20,785 bases of DNA from Natrialbaceae archaeon (GTDB lineage Archaea; Halobacteriota; Halobacteria; Halobacteriales; Natrialbaceae). Made by a program: the position numbers and the translations under genes. The notes below the pieces were generated by a model that saw nothing but the letters and a program-made list of their open reading frames with translations, was not told the DNA's origin and searched no databases. Shown here one piece after another: positions 1-6,551 of the stretch. The stretch lies in assembly GCA_003552325.1 (NCBI GenBank), contig PUKM01000250.1:1-20785 (forward strand). The letters are read 5' to 3'. How positions within the stretch are numbered: the stretch's first letter is position 1; the number at the start of each line of letters is the position of its first letter.

Positions 1-1323
1 CCAGCTCACTGCCTGCCCTATGCGACTCGTCTCGAGCGCTTCGCGTGTCGACACCGCCGCGGTTTCGGTGCGTATCGCTCCTGTCTCATCCAGAAGCAAC
101 AGTCCAACGAAGAGCCCAAAGATGACAGACGAGACGTTTGGAACGCCGAGGATGTGGGATTCGAACACCATGTACACGTATAGTCCACTGGCTGTGCCGA
201 CGACGTACGCGTTCCACGCTGTCCAGCGGGCACGGATTCCACAGGCAAGCGCATACAAGATGGCACCAACGTACAGCGCCCCGGCGATCAGCCCCGCACT
301 CAGGAACGGGTATATAAACGAGTTGTGGGGACCGCTACTGGTCCCTGTTACCGAACTCAAGGGCGGATACATACTCGAGTGGTCGAACTCTCGTCCGATA
401 TCAATCTCGGAGCCGACGGTCGCGAATCCAATTCCCCACAGTGGTTCTGCGATCAGGAGCTCGAGAGAGCGGACCCATCGATCGACGCGGCTCATCAGTG
501 TCGTTTCCATCACCTCCGGGACGTGGCCGATCCGGATCAGACCGTATAGTACGAGGACGCCGACGCCAATCCCGAGGTACGAGAGCACAGCGTGTCTCCC
601 GGAGAGGACGATAATCGCACCGATGAGGAACCCGACGAGTGCGGCGTCGCCTTCGCTCATGACCAATCCGAGCAGGCACAGCCCAAGTGTGCCGTACCAG
701 AGGGCTCCTCCACGGACGAGGGCCGTGTAGAGGGCAGCAAGCGATCCAATCATCATAAAAAAGCCGTAGGGGTTCGGGTTGCTGAACACCGATACCGTAC
801 GGATGGCGTACAGTCCCATGACCTCTTCACCCACAAAACGGGAAACAGGTGGATTACCGGAACCGGCTTGCCAGAGGACCCAGATGCCGACGAGGGCGAG
901 GGTGACAGAGGCAAGGGTGAGCCCCATGGTGAACGTCTGTGGGCGGCCACGGACGAACTGTGGGAGGATAACGACGGTTGTGAAGACGGCAATCGGTGTG
1001 CTGATAATGAGGTACCAGAGCTGCGTGTGGGGGTCGTGCAGCCAGTAGTGAGCCACCAACCCGAGCCAGTAGCCACCGAATACCACCAGGAACGCCGGAC
1101 GAGTCGTCACTCGAGCGTTGGTGAACAGGATTCCAAATATAGCGACGATTGCGAGGACAACCAACGAAATCCAGTAGCCACGATCCGTCGTGACCAGCCA
1201 GGATGACGGTGCGATAGTCACCAGGATCGTTAGGACGGCGATGAGGGGGTAGTACAACGGAACCGCCGGCGTGTTGGCACTGTCTCGTCCCCACACCCAC
1301 CCTTGTACATCCTGCCGACGCAT
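1..1323 (-). CDS. O-antigen ligase/polymerase-like membrane protein (C-terminus beyond left edge)
   Basis: An open frame of 441 codons starts at an ATG at 1323 and reads to the window edge without a stop, so the C-terminus is missing. It is very hydrophobic, with about ten candidate membrane segments. Family-like signatures are FSNPNPYG (about 180-187), RVDRWVRSLELL followed by PLWGIGFATVG (about 279-304), and a GPHNSF motif at 331-336 before a hydrophobic helix. That layout fits the Wzy/WaaL O-antigen ligase superfamily, whose members move or polymerise lipid-linked glycans outside the membrane; in haloarchaea such proteins could serve S-layer or archaellin glycosylation or exopolysaccharide. 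The substrate cannot be read from the sequence, and no glycosyltransferase is in view. It lies 107 bp downstream of the HTH gene on the same strand with no clear TATA box, so partial read-through is possible. Confidence 0.75.
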   Translation of the reverse strand, partial: MRRQDVQGWVWGRDSANTPAVPLYYPLIAVLTILVTIAPSSWLVTTDRGYWISLVVLAIVAIFGILFTNARVTTRPAFLVVFGGYWLGLVAHYWLHDPHTQLWYLIISTPIAVFTTVVILPQFVRGRPQTFTMGLTLASVTLALVGIWVLWQAGSGNPPVSRFVGEEVMGLYAIRTVSVFSNPNPYGFFMMIGSLAALYTALVRGGALWYGTLGLCLLGLVMSEGDAALVGFLIGAIIVLSGRHAVLSYLGIGVGVLVLYGLIRIGHVPEVMETTLMSRVDRWVRSLELLIAEPLWGIGFATVGSEIDIGREFDHSSMYPPLSSVTGTSSGPHNSFIYPFLSAGLIAGALYVGAILYALACGIRARWTAWNAYVVGTASGLYVYMVFESHILGVPNVSSVIFGLFVGLLLLDETGAIRTETAAVSTREALETSRIGQAVSW

Positions 1324-1330
1324 TCGTGAT

Positions 1331-1349
1331 CGGGTTTGTGGTGAACCCG
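1331..1349 (-). other. Small inverted repeat in the leader of the ligase-like gene
   Basis: CGGGTT and AACCCG form a perfect 6-bp stem around a 7-nt loop, 8 to 26 nt upstream of the ATG at 1323. It could fold in the mRNA leader or be an operator half-site pair. The short stem could be chance in GC-rich DNA. Confidence 0.3.
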
Positions 1350-1383
1350 GTTAGTTAGGGTCTCGGTTGTTGTAGGTCCCGGT

Positions 1384-1404
1384 CGGGTAGGTTCCCGATA
1401 CCCG
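1384..1404 (-). terminator. Possible stem-loop after the HTH regulator gene
   Basis: CGGGTA (1384-1389) and TACCCG (1399-1404) make a perfect 6-bp stem with a 9-nt loop, 27 nt past the regulator stop in its direction of transcription. No T-run follows, so termination is uncertain; it may just be secondary structure between two same-strand genes. Confidence 0.25.
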
Positions 1405-1430
1405 GTCGAGGAGGCATCTTTTCTCTGCTG

Positions 1431-2069
1431 TCACTCGAGCAATTGTCCAAAAACAGCGGCTTGCCCACGGCGCAATCGCTCGAGGAACGCAGTCTTGCTG
1501 ATGCCGATTTCGTCGGCGACGTCGGCTGCCGTCGCCGCTTTGGGCACCGAAAAGTATCCCATTTCGTAGGCAGTTCTGATCGCGGTCTCCTGAGCCGGTG
1601 TTACGTCCCACCGTTGGGCCACGGCTGCTTCGTCCTCGTCTCTGAGGGGGTAGACGCGCTCGAGAGTGACGCCGACCGTTTCACCTGCCGCCTCGAGCAC
1701 CCCGGTCAGGACCTCCTGGCCAACGACGGCTCCCGTATAACGTTCGGTTCCGTTTTCGTACTGTATCGAGTCCACGAGAAACCCGACGTCGATCAGTTCG
1801 TGAACCACGCAGGGGTGCCGTGAGAGACACCGATAGTTCAGCCGACCATCGGTCTGGGCGAGATGGAGGTATCGAATCCGATCATCCGAATCCAGAATGT
1901 CGACGATGGTGGGTTCCATAGGACCGCTAAACCGTAAGAGGGTGTTGCCGTCACTCCGACGTTGTGGCGGATTCGCCTCGAGTCGCTGACCGGCGAGGGC
2001 CGTCGCTTCCGCGAGCGGACAGGTATCTCCATGGACGGAAAACTCGACGACCAGACACTCCGCTATCAC
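1431..2069 (-). CDS. Bacterio-opsin-activator-type HTH regulator (HTH_10 family)
   Basis: A 212-residue cytoplasmic DNA-binding protein. The C-terminal part (about 154-212) begins WDVTPAQETAIRTAYEMGYF, then carries ADVADEIGISKTAFLERLRR, the typical HTH_10 (Bat-type) helix-turn-helix. The N-terminal 150 residues resemble the sensor-like region of such regulators and have no recognisable ligand motif. The start is a GTG at 2069, chosen because the frame then opens with CLVVEFSV as in relatives and because a TATA-like palindrome lies about 26 nt upstream, giving a leaderless transcript. It is divergent from paaABCD with an 82-bp gap, so it most likely controls the epoxidase operon, perhaps in response to phenylacetyl-CoA; that role is inferred from position only. 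Confidence 0.88.
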   Translation of the reverse strand: MIAECLVVEFSVHGDTCPLAEATALAGQRLEANPPQRRSDGNTLLRFSGPMEPTIVDILDSDDRIRYLHLAQTDGRLNYRCLSRHPCVVHELIDVGFLVDSIQYENGTERYTGAVVGQEVLTGVLEAAGETVGVTLERVYPLRDEDEAAVAQRWDVTPAQETAIRTAYEMGYFSVPKAATAADVADEIGISKTAFLERLRRGQAAVFGQLLE

Positions 2070-2095
2070 GATTTACCCATCGTCGACACGATTTA
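2067..2095. promoter_or_regulatory. Direct and inverted repeats between the regulator and paaA
   Basis: CACGATTTA occurs twice, at 2067-2075 and 2087-2095, 20 bp apart, which is about two helical turns. Overlapping it, ATCGT (2079-2083) and ACGAT (2088-2092) form an inverted repeat with a 4-bp spacer. Direct repeats on one DNA face next to both promoters are a plausible operator for the HTH regulator. No binding data are available. Confidence 0.4.
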
Positions 2096-2100
2096 TAAAT
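2091..2100. promoter_or_regulatory. Palindromic TATA box serving both directions
   Basis: ATTTATAAAT is a perfect 10-bp palindrome and reads as a TATA box on either strand. Leftward, its centre is about 26 nt from the regulator GTG at 2069, fitting a leaderless transcript. Rightward, initiation would fall near 2120, leaving a leader of roughly 30 nt before paaA at 2152. Confidence 0.6.
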
Positions 2101-2151
2101 CCAGTCTATGGCCTGGCCAACATGTAGGTCCCTAAAACCCGATGATCAATC

Positions 2152-3093
2152 ATGGACCTCGAGACAGTCAAAGAACGGGCAGGGCCTCGAGCCTTTAGCC
2201 CGAAAGACGACCTTCCGGTGGAGTATCGAGAGGCGGCGACCCGGATGATTCAGTTTCACGCCAACTCCGAAATTATGGGCGCGTACCTCGAACGCCCGTT
2301 CATCCGACAGGCCCCGTCGCTAGATCGAAAACTCGCCTTTTCAGCGAAAGTACAGGACGAGATCGGCCACGGACAGTTGCTCTATCGGGCAGCGGAATCG
2401 CTTGGGGTGAAGACACGCGATGAGATGCTCGACGAACTGGCCAACGGCGAGGGGAAGTTCCTCAACTGTTTCCACTATCCGATGAAAAAGTGGACCGAAA
2501 CGCCGATGATCGGCTTCTTCGTCGACGGTGCTGCCATGCGTCGACAGGCGACGCTCAAGCGCTCGAGCTGGGAGCCCTATGCCCACGCGATGGATAAGAT
2601 TTGCTTCGAGGAAGGGTTCCACGTCAAACACGGTGAGGACATCCTTCGAGAACTCGCAACGGGCTCGCGGAAAGAACAGGAAATGCTCCAGGAAGCGTTC
2701 GACGAGTGGTGGCCGCGCATCATCCAGTTCTTCGGACCGACCGACGACAAGAGCACCCATCACGACTTCTCGAGTGAGGTCGGGCTCAAGATGATGAGCA
2801 ACGACGAGCTCCGAAATGCCTTCCTCACGGCGTACATCCCGAAAGCCGAAAAATACGGCCTCGAAATTCCCGATGAACCTCGGATCGAAAAACGTGACGA
2901 TGGCAGCTACAAGGTCGTCGAAGACGACCTCGACTGGGAGGAGTTCTTTACGGTGGCGAAAAACAGCTACGAGGGCAGCGACATCCAGATTGGCAAACGC
3001 CACGACACGCAGGAAGCCGTCGAGTGGGTACGAAACGTGCTCGATCAGCACGAACAAGCAGCGACCGGAGCCGCCCAAACGGCGGCTGACTAA
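2152..3093 (+). CDS. paaA: 1,2-phenylacetyl-CoA epoxidase catalytic subunit PaaA
   Basis: A 313-residue protein, close to the usual PaaA length of about 310. PaaA is the diiron oxygenase subunit that epoxidises the ring of phenylacetyl-CoA in aerobic phenylacetate degradation. The ferritin-like ligand motifs are visible: E40 in HANSEIMGAYLE, E70-x2-H73 in QDEIGHGQLLY, and E154-x2-H157 in CFEEGFHVKHGED; an aspartate at 125 may be a further ligand. It is the first gene of the operon, 2 bp before paaB. The ATG at 2152 matches the family N-terminus and lies about 30 nt after the expected transcription start. Antisense frames across it are shadows. Confidence 0.96.
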   Translation: MDLETVKERAGPRAFSPKDDLPVEYREAATRMIQFHANSEIMGAYLERPFIRQAPSLDRKLAFSAKVQDEIGHGQLLYRAAESLGVKTRDEMLDELANGEGKFLNCFHYPMKKWTETPMIGFFVDGAAMRRQATLKRSSWEPYAHAMDKICFEEGFHVKHGEDILRELATGSRKEQEMLQEAFDEWWPRIIQFFGPTDDKSTHHDFSSEVGLKMMSNDELRNAFLTAYIPKAEKYGLEIPDEPRIEKRDDGSYKVVEDDLDWEEFFTVAKNSYEGSDIQIGKRHDTQEAVEWVRNVLDQHEQAATGAAQTAAD

Positions 3094-3095
3094 TC

Positions 3096-3434
3096 ATGAT
3101 CTGGGAAGTTTTCAGACAGGAGAAACCAGGGGAGTACCACACCCACTGCGGAAACGTTCACGCACCCGATGCCGACATGGCGAAACTGTTCGCCGAAGTA
3201 CAACATGGCCGACGCAAGCCAACTAACAGCCTCTGGGTCGTCCCACAGCGCGAAGTCGGCGAAGTCGATGCCGAGGAGGCCACCTTCGGTGGATCGACCG
3301 ATAAGTCCTACCGCTGGGCGATGACCTACAACCGCGTCGATGAGTCCTTCGCTGAGGAGGTCGCCGATTCCCAGCGCGAACAGGAAACGGCTGATCGCGA
3401 ACGCGAAGAGGTCACCTCTGGGGGGAGCGCATGA
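3096..3434 (+). CDS. paaB: 1,2-phenylacetyl-CoA epoxidase subunit PaaB
   Basis: A 112-residue protein of the small PaaB family. It starts WEVFRQEKPGEYHTHCGNVH and contains SLWVVPQREV, both typical of PaaB, which bridges PaaA-PaaC units in the epoxidase complex and has no catalytic residues of its own. Bacterial PaaB is about 95 residues; the extra length is a charged tail after about residue 85, rich in Glu, Arg and Gln. It begins 2 bp after paaA, and its stop overlaps the paaC start in an ATGA junction, so translation is probably coupled. Confidence 0.93.
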   Translation: MIWEVFRQEKPGEYHTHCGNVHAPDADMAKLFAEVQHGRRKPTNSLWVVPQREVGEVDAEEATFGGSTDKSYRWAMTYNRVDESFAEEVADSQREQETADREREEVTSGGSA

Positions 3435-4288
3435 GCGCCATCGACCACCTCTCGGGGCCCGCCGACCTCGAGGAGGACGAACGGCAGGCCGTCGAAACCT
3501 TGCTCTACCGGCTGGCAGACGACGAATTCGTGCTCGCCGAGCGCTACACCGAGTGGCAAGTCCGATCACCCACGCTCGAGTCGGATCTCGCGCTCTCGAA
3601 CATCGCCCAGGACGAACTGGGCCATGCCCGTCTGTGGTACGACCTGCTCGAGGATTTCGGCTACGAGGAGGCCGATCTCATCTGGGAGCGTGACCCCGCA
3701 GACTTTCGGCACGCGACGCTCGTCGAACTGCCGTTCGAAGGCGGCGACTGGGCGGACGCCATCGTCCGGTCGTATCTCTACGACGAAGCCGAACACCTGC
3801 GTCTCGAGGCGCTCGAGGAATCTTCGTATCCCCGGATCGTCGACCGTGTGGGGAAAGTCCAGGCCGAAGAGCGGTATCACCGCGAACACGCGACCAACTG
3901 GCTCGAGCGACTTGCAGAAACCGACGAGGGGAGAGCCCGCCTCCAGACGGCACTCGACCGGGTGTTCCCCCACGCCTTGACGCTTTTCGAAGCAGTCGAT
4001 CCCGACGTCGAGCGTCGCATCGACGAGTACGGCATCCGAACTCGTTCGCTCGAGGACATGGGCGAGCAGTGGCTCGAGACCGTCGTCCCGTTCCTCGAGT
4101 CACTCGGCCTCGAGGTGCCGCTGTCGTCCGACCGGACGGTCACGGCGGAAGATTTGCCATCACACGTCGGTCGGGATGGCTCCCACACGGACGACTGGTT
4201 CGACCTGCACGACGACTTCACCCACACCTACCGCGAACTGGGCCGCGACAGCGCAGATCGGATTATGCCCGACCCCGACGACCAGTGA
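3431..4288 (+). CDS. paaC: 1,2-phenylacetyl-CoA epoxidase structural subunit PaaC
   Basis: A 285-residue ferritin-like protein homologous to PaaA, as expected of PaaC, the structural partner that forms a stable core with PaaA. Typical segments are RYTEWQVRSPTLESDLAL and NIAQDELGHARLWYDLL near 37-75, and a later helix with KVQAEERYHREHA near 140-153. It is longer than bacterial PaaC (about 250) because of an acidic C-terminal tail after roughly residue 230, containing HTDDWFDLHDDF. The ATG overlaps the paaB stop and is preceded by a purine run (GGGGGGAG), a plausible ribosome-binding site. paaD follows after 6 bp. Confidence 0.95.
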   Translation: MSAIDHLSGPADLEEDERQAVETLLYRLADDEFVLAERYTEWQVRSPTLESDLALSNIAQDELGHARLWYDLLEDFGYEEADLIWERDPADFRHATLVELPFEGGDWADAIVRSYLYDEAEHLRLEALEESSYPRIVDRVGKVQAEERYHREHATNWLERLAETDEGRARLQTALDRVFPHALTLFEAVDPDVERRIDEYGIRTRSLEDMGEQWLETVVPFLESLGLEVPLSSDRTVTAEDLPSHVGRDGSHTDDWFDLHDDFTHTYRELGRDSADRIMPDPDDQ

Positions 4289-4294
4289 TCACCC

Positions 4295-4795
4295 ATGTCT
4301 GAACACGACCGCACCGACCCATCGAGTGAGTTTGGCTCCACCGACCAGGACCACGACGTCGACGTGACGATCGATCCCGACGCCGACGCGACACCCTGTG
4401 CGTATACGGCCTACGTCGAACGTGGGGAGGTCGAAGGGCTGCCAGCGACTGGCGAACACGCCACTGGCCTCGAGAAAGACGTCTGGGACGCCCTCTACGC
4501 CGTCGAGGATCCGGAAATGCCCGTCTCGATCGTCGACCTCGGATTGATATACAAGGTCGAGCTCGAGGCGGGGGAGGACGACGAAGACGGCACGCACGCA
4601 CGGGTCATCATGACTCTCACCTATACCGGGTGTCCGGCTCGGTCGATGCTGACCGACGAGGTGGAGGCTGCCGCCGAATCACCGGGTGGCATCGACTCGG
4701 CCTCGGTCGAACTCGTCTGGAGTCCCGAGTGGTCCCTCGACATGGTCACCGATCAGGGGAAAACCGACCTCCGTGAATTCGGGTTGAGTGTCTAA
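4295..4795 (+). CDS. paaD: PaaD N-terminal part: MIP18 (DUF59) protein without the zinc ribbon
   Basis: A 166-residue protein. Residues about 58-166 are a MIP18/DUF59 domain with DPEMPVSIVDLGLIY and TYTGCPARSMLT (Cys113), ending LREFGLSV exactly where the DUF59 part of bacterial PaaD gives way to a Cys-rich tail. Residues 1-57 form an acidic N-terminal extension absent from bacterial PaaD. PaaD is needed for epoxidase activity and is thought to help cluster or metal assembly. The missing zinc ribbon is supplied by the next gene, 1 bp after this stop. Lone DUF59 proteins also act in Fe-S assembly, but the operon position and C-terminal sequence favour PaaD. Confidence 0.92.
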   Translation: MSEHDRTDPSSEFGSTDQDHDVDVTIDPDADATPCAYTAYVERGEVEGLPATGEHATGLEKDVWDALYAVEDPEMPVSIVDLGLIYKVELEAGEDDEDGTHARVIMTLTYTGCPARSMLTDEVEAAAESPGGIDSASVELVWSPEWSLDMVTDQGKTDLREFGLSV

Positions 4796-4796
4796 T

Positions 4797-4967
4797 ATGC
4801 GCCGACGAACTGATCCAAGTATCGAGACGACCGGCGACGACCAGGGGGCCGACTGCCCCTACTGTGGCTCGAGCGATACCGTACGTGAACATCCAAAGGG
4901 CCCGTCGCTCTGTCGGTCGATGCATTTTTGCCGCGCCTGTGAACAGCCGTTCGAAAAATTCGAGTGA
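4797..4967 (+). CDS. Detached PaaD zinc-ribbon domain, 56 residues
   Basis: A short gene beginning at an ATG 1 bp after the paaD stop. The product has CPYCGSSDTVREHPKGPSLC, then CRACEQPFEKFE at the end, giving four main cysteines (C20, C23, C45, C48) plus C39. The pattern CPxCGS...C...F-C-x2-C-EPF matches the C-terminal zinc ribbon of bacterial PaaD, which is fused to the DUF59 domain there. The two halves of PaaD are thus separate translated units in this operon. Likely role: epoxidase maturation together with PaaD. The stop codon sits in a 16-nt palindrome that may end the operon. Confidence 0.86.
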   Translation: MRRRTDPSIETTGDDQGADCPYCGSSDTVREHPKGPSLCRSMHFCRACEQPFEKFE

Positions 4968-4979
4968 GTGGTCACTCAC
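4964..4979 (+). terminator. Palindrome at the end of the paa operon
   Basis: GTGAGTG (4964-4970) and CACTCAC (4973-4979) are perfect complements and overlap the stop codon of the zinc-ribbon gene. In RNA this gives a 6-bp stem with a GGTC loop. No T-run follows, so it is a weak terminator candidate; it lies just before the TATA box of the next gene and could equally be an operator. Confidence 0.4.
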
Positions 4980-4991
4980 CGGGAAACAGCA

Positions 4992-4999
4992 AATTTAGA
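4992..4999 (+). promoter_or_regulatory. TATA box for lipoprotein 1
   Basis: AATTTAGA is centred about 29 nt upstream of the GTG at 5024. This spacing favours a leaderless transcript from that GTG and argues against the longer frame that opens at 4964. Confidence 0.5.
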
Positions 5000-5023
5000 A
5001 GCGCTGCCTCCCTAGGCCCCCTC

Positions 5024-5506
5024 GTGAACCGCAGACGGCTTCTCCAGTCGGCAGGCGTCGTGTCCCTCGTGGGCCTAGCCGGGTGTATCGACGGCGTTCG
5101 CGAGCACTTCACGGGAAGTGTCCGCACGAACGCCCCAGTGGAAGTCTTCAACGCCGGGGATTATCCGTTTAACGTCGAACTGCGGGCTCGAGAAGCCGGG
5201 ACGGGTCGGGAAACCTACGATCTGAGTATCAACCTCATCCCAGGTGAGCGGGCGGCTCCCCAGAACATTCAGCGAACTGATCAGAGCCTCAGTATTCCCC
5301 GCCACGGGGAATCCTCCGGCAGTGACGGAGCCGAAGAGGACCTGGTCGAGCAGGCGAGGGTTACCGAAGACACCCAACTCGTGTTGGTGCATTTTCACAA
5401 CGACAGCATCGACCTGGACGTGATTGAGAGTCAAAGCGAAGCCGAAGCCGAGCGTGAGGAACTCGAGGAAGAAGCGAACGAGACGAGCGATGGCGAGCAG
5501 GACTGA
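5024..5506 (+). CDS. Small Tat lipoprotein, first of three in tandem
   Basis: A 160-residue predicted exported lipoprotein of unknown function. It starts MNRRRLLQSAGVVSLVGLAGC: twin arginines, a hydrophobic stretch and a lipobox LAGC with the lipidated Cys at 21. The body (about 35-120) is probably a small beta domain, with VEVFNAGDYPFNVELRARE followed by a turn-rich INLIPGERAAP. The last 30 residues are almost all Glu, Ala and Ser and probably disordered or coiled. The frame is open back to 4964, but the GTG at 5024 puts the signal at the N-terminus and fits the TATA spacing. It resembles the next two genes in layout and in the strand after the lipobox. The stop lies in a small palindrome (5503-5515). 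Confidence 0.8.
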   Translation: MNRRRLLQSAGVVSLVGLAGCIDGVREHFTGSVRTNAPVEVFNAGDYPFNVELRAREAGTGRETYDLSINLIPGERAAPQNIQRTDQSLSIPRHGESSGSDGAEEDLVEQARVTEDTQLVLVHFHNDSIDLDVIESQSEAEAEREELEEEANETSDGEQD

Positions 5507-5515
5507 GTCACTCAG
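5503..5515. other. Small palindrome over the lipoprotein 1 stop codon
   Basis: CTGAGT and ACTCAG flank a single C. It shares GTCACTCA with the palindrome at the end of the paa operon (4971-4978). It may be a transcript-end structure, but the arms are only 6 bp. Confidence 0.3.
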
Positions 5516-5924
5516 CGGTGCTCGAGGAGGTGGGTGACTCTGGGTCGGGTGGGCCATACTTTCACATTGTTGCGAGTGGTGTGTTGTTGTACATTCATCA
5601 TTTGATTGTAGGAAAGTTGGATGTCAGCTTCCGATGTCGTAAGTTTCTATGGTGTGTCTGGCCCAACCGGCTGAATCACGTCTGACTTTGCCCCTTATCG
5701 GATTACGAACGGGCGAGGAACTACTCGTGCTGGTTTGGCCTTGTCGAAATCCTCGAGCGGTGATGCTTTTCGCTCGGCGTGATGAATACAGAACGTAAAT
5801 TCAGCGCGATTGCTTCGTTTGTGAAATGTGATTTTCGCTGATTCTGTCGCTCAGCACCTGATTGTAGAGGACGGTACTCCTTGGTGAAACCCAGATCAAT
5901 TATCAGAAAGGTATTGACTAAAGA
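5507..5924. other. Gene-free AT-rich spacer
   Basis: About 418 bp with no convincing gene on either strand. The base composition is clearly more AT-rich than the operons around it. It holds one inverted copy of a diverged repeat (5737-5795). The minus strand is open without a good start across about 53 codons here and could be the remnant of a decayed gene, possibly from a mobile element; I could not identify it. Confidence 0.5.
5737..5795 (-). repeat. Diverged repeat, copy 1 (inverted)
   Basis: Read on the minus strand, it contains CGTTCTGTATTCATCAC, then after a gap CGAGGATTTCGACAAGGCC. The first block matches the copy at 7073-7104, and both blocks match the copy at 6428-6495 in the same order. 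It is probably a remnant of mobile or duplicated DNA. Confidence 0.5.
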
Positions 5925-6338
5925 ATGAAAAGAACCGGTATGCAGAGACGTGCCCTCCTAACGATAGTTAGCGGTTCTCTCCTCGGTATGGCTGGTTGCA
6001 CGCTCCCCCATGACGAACCAGCAGAGCCGATGTTGTATGCAATTTACGGTCGGAATCGACACAGTGAGAGGCGAGAAATTAAGGTAACCGTCGTTGAGAG
6101 CGGAGAAACTCGTTTTTCGGAGACGTATACTGTTGAGCCTGGATCGGAGATCAGTGAGGAGTCCCCTGTCGATAGTTCCGGTCGCTATCTCGTCAGAGCC
6201 GTCACCACTGACGGCGAACAGGAAATCGACACCACGGAACATGCCGACGGTGATGAACTGTGTGTCATCGTTCGGTTCGAAATTGGAGGTTCTGGAGGAT
6301 TCAATCCGCCGTCGACCAATTCGTATCAAGAGTGCTAA
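5925..6338 (+). CDS. Small Tat lipoprotein, second of three in tandem
   Basis: A 137-residue predicted exported lipoprotein of unknown function. The N-terminus has twin arginines at 8-9 (MQRRALLTIVSG) and a lipobox MAGC with the lipidated Cys at 25. The body starts MLYAIYGRNRHSERREIKVTV and includes a TYTVEPGSEIS turn, parallel to the strand-turn pattern of its neighbours. Cys113 and the very last residue, Cys137, could form a disulfide. The ATG at 5925 fits an AATTATC box about 25 nt upstream; an internal ATG at 5940 would also keep the signal. It is AT-richer than the flanking operons. Confidence 0.75.
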   Translation: MKRTGMQRRALLTIVSGSLLGMAGCTLPHDEPAEPMLYAIYGRNRHSERREIKVTVVESGETRFSETYTVEPGSEISEESPVDSSGRYLVRAVTTDGEQEIDTTEHADGDELCVIVRFEIGGSGGFNPPSTNSYQEC

Positions 6339-6427
6339 TCAGAGGGACAGGTTAGCCCTTCTCTTCGATAATTCTCTCAGTTCCAACTCTACACTAAGCG
6401 AGCGCCATCTTCGCTAATTGAGCCAAA

Positions 6428-6495
6428 TCTTGCGACACATTCGCGCAGTGTATTCAGCAGCCGAATCTTATCACCTACGAGGATTTCAACAAAGC
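6428..6495 (+). repeat. Diverged repeat, copy 2
   Basis: Begins TCTTGC, then 15 nt later TGTATTCAGCA, then CGAGGATTTCAACAAAGC. The first two blocks recur with identical spacing at 7073-7104, and the last two recur inverted at 5737-5795. Read as codons, the blocks keep a partly conserved frame (CI..., EDF-N/D-KA), suggesting decayed coding sequence. Confidence 0.5.
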
Positions 6496-6524
6496 AGCTG
6501 GTTTAATATATTTGTTTGAACTAC

Positions 6525-6532
6525 TATTTAAG
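6525..6532 (+). promoter_or_regulatory. TATA box for lipoprotein 3
   Basis: TATTTAAG is centred about 24 nt upstream of the ATG at 6552, supporting that ATG as a leaderless start rather than the upstream TTG at 6516. Confidence 0.5.
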
Positions 6533-6551
6533 CACGCAAATAGCAACAAAC

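Noticed and set aside
20..730. Long plus-strand open frame at the left edge
   Set aside because: It is antisense to the membrane protein on the minus strand, has no domain, membrane or promoter signal, and reads as Arg/Ser/Pro-rich shadow sequence.
854..1300. Minus-strand frame of 148 codons
   Set aside because: It is a different frame of the ligase-like gene; its His/Arg/Pro-rich translation is a typical GC-rich shadow.
2341..3078. Minus-strand frame of 245 codons opposite paaA
   Set aside because: It is antisense to a clearly conserved gene and has no recognisable features.
5782..5841. Short ATG frame of 19 codons
   Set aside because: It is too short, without a TATA box or ribosome site, and overlaps a repeat remnant.
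5507..5924. Search for an insertion sequence or small gene in the spacer
   Set aside because: No transposase motif, no clean terminal inverted repeats and no target duplication were visible; only a diverged repeat and a start-less open frame.
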